NCBI GenBank assembly: GCA_029054245.1
Contig: JAIDFQ010000042.1
Span: forward strand, 297,194 to 361,193
Source of the DNA: Lachnospiraceae bacterium
GTDB lineage: Bacteria > Bacillota > Clostridia > Lachnospirales > Lachnospiraceae
Direction of reading: 5' to 3'
Length of the DNA: 64,000 nucleotides
How positions within the stretch are numbered: position 1 is the stretch's first letter; every line of letters begins with the position of its first letter. Below the pieces are notes generated by a model. The model made no database searches, had not been told where the DNA came from, and was given only the letters and a program-made list of their open reading frames with translations. Below are positions 35,205 to 43,397 of the stretch, piece by piece. Both the position numbers and the translations under genes were made by a program.

Positions 35205-36566
35205 ATGAAAAAGAAATTAATTGCAGGCATTATGGCAGTTGTCCTGGCAGCCGGGTTACTGGCAGGATGTGGGGGAAATAGCAGTTCTTCGGAGAGTGCG
35301 CCGCCAGCAGCGGAGGAGGAAGCCGTAAATCAAGGGGCTCCGGCAGAGCCGCAACAGGCGGATACCACAGAGGCAACGGGTGAGGATGTGACAATCAAGG
35401 TGGCTATATGGGATTATTCCAGTACAGAATATTATAAGACAATGTTTGATGCTTTTCGTGAAACGTATCCCAACATAGCTATTGAAATTGTAGAATTTAC
35501 GTCTGACGAGTATGATACAGTCATTACGACCCAGTTAGGCGGTCATCAGGATTTCGATGTCGTATTTATGAAGGGAACACCCAGTCTGGCAGCCTTGATT
35601 AATCAGGGGCATGTGTATGCATTGGATGATTTGCTTGCAGGCGATGAAAGCTTTGATGCGGATGCCTATGCAGGTCTGGTTGATGCGCTTAGTCTGGAAG
35701 GACATACTTACGCGCTTCCTTTTCGTTATGATAACAATTTGCTGTTTTACAATAAAAAATTGTTTGATGATGCAGGAGTTGCATACCCAAAGGATGGTAT
35801 GAGCATGGAAGAATATCATGCATTGGCTAAGCAGATGACCAGCGGGGAAGGCAATGACAAGGTATATGGTGCACTTGTAGCGCAGTGGGTCGGCAATGCT
35901 TATATGTATGCTGCAAGAACGGAAGAGTTTGTTTTTGATGATCCGACCACATATGAAGCATTGATTCCATATTATAATGAAATACTTGCCATGCAGGATG
36001 AAGGGATTATCTATGATTATGGTATGTTGAAAACATCTAATCTTCATTATACAGGTATCTTTTATAAACAACAGACAGCAATGCTTCAAATGGGCACGTG
36101 GTTCGTAAATAACTTGTTTGAAAATGTGCAGGATTTTGAGTGGGGAGTATGTTCTATGCCAAACAATGTGGGCATGGGGAATGAAAACTGCATCGGCGGT
36201 GTCACCCCGGTTTCTATTGGTGCCTACGCGAAGCATCCTGCAGAAGCTTGGCAGTTCATTAAATATGTCTGCGGTGAGGAAGGCGCTAAGACACTTGCAT
36301 CCTGCGGTGTTATTCCTGCTTATAGTTTAGGGGCAGTTGGAGAAATTTTTGATGCGGCGCCGCAAACTTATGCAGGAGCTCCTGAAAATTTATCGAAGTA
36401 TTTATCCTGTGAGAAGAAAGTAATTGAGCAGCCGATGAATGCAAAGGGCGGAGAAATCGCCACGGTGCTTGAGGAAGAAAATAGTGCAATCATGACAAAG
36501 AGTGTCACGCCGGAAGAAGGGGTTTTGAATATGATTGACAGGGTAAATGCTATTTTGGAAGAATAA
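35205..36566 (+). CDS. Sugar ABC transporter solute-binding lipoprotein (family 1)
   Basis: The 453-residue protein has a lipoprotein signal with LLAGC (C22), a Ser/Ala/Glu-rich linker, and a family-1 binding fold: VAIWDYSSTEYYKTMFDAF, then DVVFMKGTPSLAALINQG and the KRYDNNLLFYNKKLFDDAG-type hinge region. It is the receptor of the importer encoded downstream. The ATG at 35205 is chosen as the start of a normal signal peptide (MKKKL); an in-frame ATG lies seven codons earlier. Confidence 0.95.
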   Translation: MKKKLIAGIMAVVLAAGLLAGCGGNSSSSESAPPAAEEEAVNQGAPAEPQQADTTEATGEDVTIKVAIWDYSSTEYYKTMFDAFRETYPNIAIEIVEFTSDEYDTVITTQLGGHQDFDVVFMKGTPSLAALINQGHVYALDDLLAGDESFDADAYAGLVDALSLEGHTYALPFRYDNNLLFYNKKLFDDAGVAYPKDGMSMEEYHALAKQMTSGEGNDKVYGALVAQWVGNAYMYAARTEEFVFDDPTTYEALIPYYNEILAMQDEGIIYDYGMLKTSNLHYTGIFYKQQTAMLQMGTWFVNNLFENVQDFEWGVCSMPNNVGMGNENCIGGVTPVSIGAYAKHPAEAWQFIKYVCGEEGAKTLASCGVIPAYSLGAVGEIFDAAPQTYAGAPENLSKYLSCEKKVIEQPMNAKGGEIATVLEEENSAIMTKSVTPEEGVLNMIDRVNAILEE

Positions 36567-36595
36567 TCAGCTGAGATTTACATGATTTTTAGGAG

Positions 36596-36632
36596 GCCGT
36601 CCGAAGTGATTGCGTTTCGGACGGCTTTTATT
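36596..36632 (+). terminator. Intercistronic terminator between binding protein and permeases
   Basis: GCCGTCCGAA (36596-36605) pairs perfectly with TTCGGACGGC (36616-36625), followed by TTTTATT. Placed right after the binding-protein gene, it probably lowers permease expression relative to the receptor. Confidence 0.88.
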
Positions 36633-36692
36633 CCCGCAGGCAGTAAGCTGGGGAAGGCAGACTGCAGTGTGCAGGAAGGGAGGATTTATTTT

Positions 36693-37571
36693 ATGGCTAA
36701 AGGAAAAAAAACATTGGTTGCGTATTCCTTTATTCTGCCGAGCTTAATTGGCTTTTTGATATTTACATTTATGCCGATTATATGCTCGCTGTTTCTTAGC
36801 TTTTGCGAGTGGGATTCAGGGAATCCAATTAAGTTCGTGGGGATTAAGAATTTTTCTTATATGTTTTTAAAAGATAAAAGTTTTTGGATTTCATTAAAAA
36901 ATACTGTTTATTATACAGCTCTGACAGTGCCATTGACGATGATAATAGCTTTATTTCTGGCAATTTTGATGAATAAGCCGTTAAAAGGACGCGTCTTTTT
37001 CCGCTCTGTTTTATTTTTCCCGTATGTGGCATCTTTAGTTGCGATAGCAGTGGTATGGATGGCGCTGTTTAATCCAGAGATCGGTCCAGTTAATAGTGTC
37101 TTGAGAATGCTCGGAGTTGCCAATCCGCCTAGGTGGGCAGCATCTACTACATGGGCGATGCCGACGATTATAGGACTCACTGTATGGAAGGAAATGGGCT
37201 ATTACATGATTGTTTATCTGGCGGCGCTTCAGGGAATCTCCAAAGATCTGTATGCGGCAGCTTCCTTAGACGGCGCGAATAAGTGGCAGCAGTTTTTGCA
37301 TGTTACATGGCCGGGGATTACACCGACTACCTTCTATATATTGATGATGTTGATGGTAACGACATTTAAGTCTTACGACATAATGTATATAACGACGCAG
37401 GGGGGACCGGGGGAATCTACTAAAGTTTTGGCTTACCATATTTTTAATCAGGCATTTGTAAATTCAAAATTTGGTTATGCCAGCGCCGTTTCCATGATTC
37501 TGCTTGTGATCATTTTAAGCGCTACATTGATTCAATTCAGGTTTGAGAAGAAGTTTACCAGCAATCTATAA
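36693..37571 (+). CDS. Sugar ABC transporter permease (MalF/UgpA family)
   Basis: The 292-residue protein has six membrane segments and the EAA-type loop AAASLDGANKWQQFLHVTWPGI. The start is the ATG at 36693 behind GGAAGGGAGG; the frame is open further upstream through the terminator and is not used. It pairs with the next permease. Confidence 0.94.
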   Translation: MAKGKKTLVAYSFILPSLIGFLIFTFMPIICSLFLSFCEWDSGNPIKFVGIKNFSYMFLKDKSFWISLKNTVYYTALTVPLTMIIALFLAILMNKPLKGRVFFRSVLFFPYVASLVAIAVVWMALFNPEIGPVNSVLRMLGVANPPRWAASTTWAMPTIIGLTVWKEMGYYMIVYLAALQGISKDLYAAASLDGANKWQQFLHVTWPGITPTTFYILMMLMVTTFKSYDIMYITTQGGPGESTKVLAYHIFNQAFVNSKFGYASAVSMILLVIILSATLIQFRFEKKFTSNL

Positions 37572-37586
37572 AGGGGGATCAATGAA

Positions 37587-38429
37587 ATGGCAAATAGCAG
37601 GAAAAAAATAAATAAAAGAATAAAGACGGTATTATTATATGCGGTATTGATTTTTATGGCGTTTATCATGCTGGTTCCATTTGCATGGATGATTTCAGCA
37701 TCATTGAAAATAGAAAAAGATGTGTTTTCTTTTCCGATTATTTGGATACCAGAAGTACCGCAATGGAGCAATTATAAAGAAATCTGGCAGAAGGTTCCGC
37801 TTCTCACCGGTTTTTTTAATAGCTTAAAGCTGACAGTGTTGGTTACGCTCTTGCAGTTTATTACATCATCGCTGGCAGCATATGCATTTGCGAAATTGAA
37901 ATTTAAAGGAAGAAATGTCATTTTTATGATATATATTATGACAATTGCCGTTCCATGGCAGGTATATATGGTGCCGCAGTACAAATTGATGACATTGCTT
38001 GGGCTGACGGACAGCCACTTGGGGCTTATTTTAATGCACACGTTTACAGCAACAGGTGTCTTTTTAATGAGACAGTTTTTTATGGGAATTCCGGAAGAAT
38101 TGTTAGAAGCAGCCAGAATCGATGGATTGAGTGAATATGGAATTTGGGCAAAGCTGATGTTGCCTTTGTCAAAGCCGGTTATTGCAACTCTTTGTATTAC
38201 TTCTTTTACTTTTGAGTGGAACGATTTTATGGGACCTTTGATTTATTTATCTTCAACCAATAAAAGAACGATTCAGGTAATGCTCAGGATGTTCAATACG
38301 CAGTATTCTTCCAGCTACGCATTGATTATGGCAGCGGCTGCGGTTGCTCTGCTTCCGGTGCTGATTATGTTCATGTTTCTACAGAAGTATTTTGTAGAAG
38401 GAATTGCAACAACAGGTATAAAGGGATGA
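37587..38429 (+). CDS. Sugar ABC transporter permease (MalG/UgpE family)
   Basis: The 280-residue protein has six membrane segments, the EAA loop EAARIDGLSEYGIWAKLMLPL, and the typical tail QKYFVEGIATTGIKG of CUT1 permeases. It starts 15 bases after the previous gene. The ATPase must come from elsewhere in the genome. Confidence 0.95.
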   Translation: MANSRKKINKRIKTVLLYAVLIFMAFIMLVPFAWMISASLKIEKDVFSFPIIWIPEVPQWSNYKEIWQKVPLLTGFFNSLKLTVLVTLLQFITSSLAAYAFAKLKFKGRNVIFMIYIMTIAVPWQVYMVPQYKLMTLLGLTDSHLGLILMHTFTATGVFLMRQFFMGIPEELLEAARIDGLSEYGIWAKLMLPLSKPVIATLCITSFTFEWNDFMGPLIYLSSTNKRTIQVMLRMFNTQYSSSYALIMAAAAVALLPVLIMFMFLQKYFVEGIATTGIKG

Positions 38430-38451
38430 TGTATTAGGGAGGAATTGCAAC

Positions 38452-40887
38452 ATGAAACAAAGAATCAGGATTCATAAGGCAGAGCCTAACAAGGGAGTGC
38501 TTGATTATTCTTACTTGCTTGATGCGCCTGCGGGAAAGCATGGGTTTGTGGAGAATCGAAAAGGACACTTTTATTTTGAGGATGGAACACGTGCCAGATT
38601 TCTTGGATTTAATGTGGCGGCAAGATCAAATACGCCAGATCATGAAACGGCGGACAAAATGGCAGAACGTTTTGCAAGTATGGGCGTCAATATTATTCGT
38701 CTTCATGCGGCAGATAGACCAATTGGAGACGAACCGGGAAGCTGGAGCAGCTGTAGGGAGGCGCCCCTTATAGATTATGAAAGCGGCAGTAGCAGAAAGT
38801 TTCATAGGGAAGGGCTGGATCGTTTTGATTACTTTATAGCAAAGTTAAAGGAAAAAGGGATTTATTTACATATAGATTTAATTGTGGCAAGGGAATTTAT
38901 GGAGGCAGATGAACTGGACTATCCGGGTGGTGTGCCCTCCTGTATTAAAAGATATACCATGTATAATGAGCGGTTGATCGAACTACAGAAGGAATATGCC
39001 AAAGACCTTCTATGCCATGTTAACCCTTATACAGGACTGGCACTGATTGACGAACCTGCGGTAGTTACAGTTCAAATCAACAATGAGGACTCTGCAATTA
39101 AATATCCTTTGGGGGCGGATGCAGATGACGCTGAACGGGTGGAACCATATCGGGAGGAAGTGCAGAGGCGTTTTAATCATTATCTGCTGATGAAATATTG
39201 TACACGGGAACAGCTTAAGGAAGCATGGACGCATGAGGGCGTGTGTGCGCTGGGAGATGAGGAAGATCCACAGCAGGGAACAGTAGTGGGAATAGAGGGA
39301 GGGTTTCATCAGCCTGTAAATGATCCTAACGGCAGTTGGGATGGGGAATGCAGTCCTGCCCGCTATGCGGATTTTATGGAATTTGGCATCTACATGAACC
39401 GCAGATTCTATCAGATGATGAAAGATTATCTCCATTCTTTAGGAGTGAAAGTACCGATTGTCACCAGCAATTTGGTTGCAGGTGCAGCTGATGTATATGG
39501 TCATACAGACGGAGGGTTGATGGAAAACAACAGCTATTTTAACCATCCGCTGCTTCCAGCTAAGGGAAATACTTATTTGGTAAATGGACTCACAGAGTAC
39601 GTTGCCGTAAATCCACTGATTATGCAAAAAGGGGTAGGTTCCACGGCAACTTCACTTCTTAGTCTGGCGTCTGTTGCAATTGTGGGGGGAAAACCGTTTA
39701 TGCTCAGCGAATGGAATGAATATGGGGAGCATCCTTTTCATTCCACGGCTTTTTTGCATACGGTTGCATATGCTTGTTTGAATGATTGGGATGGGCTTAT
39801 TCTGTATAACCATCACACATCGGAGAAGTGGGATGATCAGCCGGCAGATGAGATTTTGAGTGTGTTTGATATATATAATGATCCCGCAGTAGTTTGCCAA
39901 TGGGGATTTCTCGCTTCTATGTTCTTAAAGGAAATGGTATCTGTGGCAAAAAATAAAGTAGATGTGGTCTTTACCCAGAATGACCTTTGTACACTGCCTG
40001 ACTTTCACGCGATGCCGACCACCTTTTTCCCCTATATTATGTCAATGCGGAATGTCTTTCTGGACGGAGGGGATTCCTATCAGGGGAATGCAGATATTGC
40101 GGTAAATGCAGGTTTCTTAAATGGGGCAGATTTATCCGATGCAAAGCATAGTGTATATTATGCATGGTCTGTCTATCGGGATGCAATGCGCTGCTATAAG
40201 GAAAAAAATCGTCTGCTACGGGCAGCAAAGGGAACCAATGAAATTCAGCCGGGAGTGCATTTGGGCGAGCAGACACTGGTGTTTGATGAGATTGCAAAGA
40301 TTGCGGGAAAGGGCGATTATCGTGCGTTCGCAAAAGCAATGGATCAGGCAATGAAGAAATGGGGGCTGCTTTCGGAGGAGACGGGGTATGTAGATGAGAA
40401 ATTGATTTCTGATACAAAAGAAATCGTATTTGATCCGAATCATTTTAAATATAGGGTAAATACACCCTATTGCGCATGCTTCAGTGGCGCACCCGATGAA
40501 GATATTGTACTTTCTGACAGGATTAATGTACAAGCCCGAAATGAAAGGATTTCTTTGACACTGCTTCCTGTAGGAGAGAGATTGCTTGGAGAAGCAAAAG
40601 AGTTTGTACTGACAGCAATGGGAACAACGGGGATGGATGAAACTGCTTATAATCTGGTGCCGGATAAAGAGGAGATACCTTTTACAGCAGTAGCATTCAA
40701 AGGGAAATTGTACGCGGAGACTTTGGAAGGAGCGATTCATGTGAAGGCAGAGACGGCGACTCTTCAGATTCTAAATCCCATAGGGGAAGTTTTGACAGAA
40801 ATAAAGGGAGAAAAAAATGGAAAAGACATCTGCTTTACTGTGAATGGTGAGGTTCCGGGCGTACAGTTCCATTTATCAATAAATTAG
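38452..40887 (+). CDS. Clan GH-A-like glycoside hydrolase, second paralogue
   Basis: The 811-residue protein aligns by eye along its whole length with the one at 32620-35052, including FYFEDGTRARFLGFNVAARS. The candidate acid/base is E212 (QINNED) and the candidate nucleophile E420 (SEWNEY). Differences cluster in the loop after DAPAGKHGF, the segment around SAIKYPLGADADD and the C-terminal beta region, which could give different linkage or side-chain preference. It is cytoplasmic, with no signal peptide. It starts 22 bases after the permease gene with AGGGAGG. Confidence 0.82.
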   Translation: MKQRIRIHKAEPNKGVLDYSYLLDAPAGKHGFVENRKGHFYFEDGTRARFLGFNVAARSNTPDHETADKMAERFASMGVNIIRLHAADRPIGDEPGSWSSCREAPLIDYESGSSRKFHREGLDRFDYFIAKLKEKGIYLHIDLIVAREFMEADELDYPGGVPSCIKRYTMYNERLIELQKEYAKDLLCHVNPYTGLALIDEPAVVTVQINNEDSAIKYPLGADADDAERVEPYREEVQRRFNHYLLMKYCTREQLKEAWTHEGVCALGDEEDPQQGTVVGIEGGFHQPVNDPNGSWDGECSPARYADFMEFGIYMNRRFYQMMKDYLHSLGVKVPIVTSNLVAGAADVYGHTDGGLMENNSYFNHPLLPAKGNTYLVNGLTEYVAVNPLIMQKGVGSTATSLLSLASVAIVGGKPFMLSEWNEYGEHPFHSTAFLHTVAYACLNDWDGLILYNHHTSEKWDDQPADEILSVFDIYNDPAVVCQWGFLASMFLKEMVSVAKNKVDVVFTQNDLCTLPDFHAMPTTFFPYIMSMRNVFLDGGDSYQGNADIAVNAGFLNGADLSDAKHSVYYAWSVYRDAMRCYKEKNRLLRAAKGTNEIQPGVHLGEQTLVFDEIAKIAGKGDYRAFAKAMDQAMKKWGLLSEETGYVDEKLISDTKEIVFDPNHFKYRVNTPYCACFSGAPDEDIVLSDRINVQARNERISLTLLPVGERLLGEAKEFVLTAMGTTGMDETAYNLVPDKEEIPFTAVAFKGKLYAETLEGAIHVKAETATLQILNPIGEVLTEIKGEKNGKDICFTVNGEVPGVQFHLSIN

Positions 40888-40945
40888 ATTGGATTAAAAA
40901 GTAATTTATAATAAAGCAAGCAAAAAGAGGAGTATAAAGGCAGCT

Positions 40946-43360
40946 ATGGAAAATTTGAAGAAGCAGCCAGTAAACAGGGTGATATATGAATTTTCGCAGG
41001 ATGGCAATTCCTGCATCATAAGGGAGCCGCGCACGCCCAGATATTGGTACAATTATTTATGGAATGAAAACCGATATTGTGCACAGATTTCTCAAATAGG
41101 TCACGGACGCAGTTATTATCTCAGTGATAAGGCGGACATGTGCATGATCAATCGGGATGATGCAAGATATGTGTATCTGCGTGATGAAAAAAGCGGTTCT
41201 TGCTGGAACATTGGCGCAGGACCACTAAACACAGAAGTGGAAAACTATCGGTGTACGCACAGCATCGGATATTCCTTATTGCAGTCAAGTTATTTTGAGA
41301 TACAAAGTACATGGAGGATATTTGTGCCACAGAAAGGTTTCCATGAAATTTGGAGCTTGCATATTAAAAATGTGGGAAATGCTGAAAGGGCGTTAAGCAT
41401 TTTTTCAGCAGTGAGCTTTTCTTTGGAAGGCTTTTCTTATCCAAGGTATTATGAAATGTATCGGTGCATGAAGACGGAATTTGACAAGAAGCTGAATGGA
41501 ATTTATTGTGATTCTTCGCATCCGTTTGCCCCCCATGACCGTTATCATGGTTTTTTAGCTTCTTCGGAGCCGGTATATGCTTATGACGGGGATTTGACTA
41601 AATTTTGTGGTCCTACATGTACGATTACACAGCCAGATGCTTCCGCCTGTGCGCTGTTCCAACGCCCGGATGTGGTAATGCAGGGGAGGGACTGCACAAA
41701 TTCCGAGGCGGCGCTCTTTATTTTGGGTGGCGTATTGCAGCATAAGATTATCTTGCAGCCGGGGGAGACGAAGACGATTCATTTACTGTTTGGAATCAGC
41801 AGCTCTCGAAAAGAGGCAAGGGAAGCAGCTTTTGAAATTCTGAACGATGAAACTGTGGAAAAAGAATTTCAAAATACACAGAAATATTGTTATGGCAAAT
41901 ATGGTTCTTTGTGGGTACAGACGCCGGATAAAAAAATCAACCATATCATGAATAATTGGGTAAAGAAACAGGTGGATTTTTGTATTATCGGGAAAAAGGG
42001 CGTCAGGGACAACCTCCAGATTGCTGCGGCATTATTGAATTATAGGCAGGATAAGGCAAAAGAAGAAATATTGGAATGTTTACGGCATCAGTTTAAGGAC
42101 GGTCATGCAGTGCTGACATGGTATCCATATGATGATACGAGGTATTCTGATCAGCCTTTCTGGATTATATGGGCGGTCTGTCGGCTGATTAAGGAAACAG
42201 GAGATTTTGCATTGCTTGAGGATCGCATTTCATGGCAAGATGGCAAAGAAGCGACATTATTAGAACATGTTAAGGCGGCAGTAAACAGGTTGATTGCGGA
42301 TAAGGGAAGGGATGGGCTGATACGCATTTATTTTGCGGATTGGAATGATGCATTAAATATTGCTATAAAAATGGAAGATTCCCACAGCATGGATGGCGGT
42401 ACAGCCTGCGATACAGCCGTGCACCATGGTATGGGATATACATCTGATAAAGAGGCAGAATCCGTAATGCTTTCTCATCAGTTTTGCCTGGCATTAAAAG
42501 AATTGGAAATGCTTATGAGAAAATATGGCGATGATGAATATGCGCAGATACTTGCGAGAGAATATGAGACCTTAAAAATGAGTATTAATGAGAAGGCATG
42601 GGACGGCGAATGGTATATGCGGGCTTTAAGTCCGGCGGGAAATGTTGGCGCTAAGGACAGCAGTGGAAGCAAGGTTTATCTGAATGCACAGGTCTGGGCA
42701 GTGCTTGGAGATGTAGCGGATGAGGAAAAGCTGCCATTGGTGTTACAGGCAGTGGACAGAATGGAGCATGATTTTGGCTATCCGTTAAATATGCCGCCAT
42801 ATTCTGAATATTTGCCTCATGTAGGAAGAATGTCGGGTATGCTTCCGGGACTATTTGAAAATGGAGGAGTCTATTGCCATGCAACAGGTTTTAAGATTTT
42901 AATGGACTGCAAAACTGGGAGAGGAAGCAAAGCAGTGGAAACATTAAAGAAAATTATGCCGGACAGTGATAAAAACCCTTCCATGCAGTCCGGTGCGGAG
43001 CCCTATGTGTTTACAAATTGTTATTCCACGCATCCGGGATATTATGGGAAGTCCTATCAGTCATGGACAACCGGTACTTCTGCATGGTGCCTGATGGGGC
43101 TATATGAGGGAGTCATGGGAGTGAAAAGCGATTATGATGGGCTTTGGATAGAACCATGTTTTCCTGCTGCGTGGGAGCATGCAGAGATGACAAGGCATTT
43201 CAGAGGAGCAGATTATCATGTCGTGATTAGAAATCCGGGGCATGTGGAAAATGGAACTGCCGAGATTTGGGTGGACGGAGCGCCTATTGCAGGAACAGTA
43301 CTGCCAGACTTTGGGGATGGTAAAAGGCATGAGGTGGAAGTGGTGCTGCGTGGGAAATAG
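40946..43360 (+). CDS. GH94-type glycoside phosphorylase
   Basis: The 804-residue protein has the GH94 layout: an N-terminal beta-sandwich, a helical linker and an (alpha/alpha)6 barrel. Visible marks are GVRDNLQ (usually GFRDSLQ), WYPYDDTRYSDQPFWI and DWNDALN at 465-471, which contains the expected acid Asp. HATGFKILMDC and GTSAWCLMGLYEGVMGVK near the end are phosphate-site elements. Such enzymes split beta-linked disaccharides with phosphate to give a sugar 1-phosphate. No signal peptide; it would complete intracellular, energy-saving breakdown of the imported glycan. Substrate is not predictable here. Confidence 0.88.
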   Translation: MENLKKQPVNRVIYEFSQDGNSCIIREPRTPRYWYNYLWNENRYCAQISQIGHGRSYYLSDKADMCMINRDDARYVYLRDEKSGSCWNIGAGPLNTEVENYRCTHSIGYSLLQSSYFEIQSTWRIFVPQKGFHEIWSLHIKNVGNAERALSIFSAVSFSLEGFSYPRYYEMYRCMKTEFDKKLNGIYCDSSHPFAPHDRYHGFLASSEPVYAYDGDLTKFCGPTCTITQPDASACALFQRPDVVMQGRDCTNSEAALFILGGVLQHKIILQPGETKTIHLLFGISSSRKEAREAAFEILNDETVEKEFQNTQKYCYGKYGSLWVQTPDKKINHIMNNWVKKQVDFCIIGKKGVRDNLQIAAALLNYRQDKAKEEILECLRHQFKDGHAVLTWYPYDDTRYSDQPFWIIWAVCRLIKETGDFALLEDRISWQDGKEATLLEHVKAAVNRLIADKGRDGLIRIYFADWNDALNIAIKMEDSHSMDGGTACDTAVHHGMGYTSDKEAESVMLSHQFCLALKELEMLMRKYGDDEYAQILAREYETLKMSINEKAWDGEWYMRALSPAGNVGAKDSSGSKVYLNAQVWAVLGDVADEEKLPLVLQAVDRMEHDFGYPLNMPPYSEYLPHVGRMSGMLPGLFENGGVYCHATGFKILMDCKTGRGSKAVETLKKIMPDSDKNPSMQSGAEPYVFTNCYSTHPGYYGKSYQSWTTGTSAWCLMGLYEGVMGVKSDYDGLWIEPCFPAAWEHAEMTRHFRGADYHVVIRNPGHVENGTAEIWVDGAPIAGTVLPDFGDGKRHEVEVVLRGK

Positions 43361-43397
43361 AGAAAAGACGATGGAAATGATGAAGGAGGCAAAGCAG

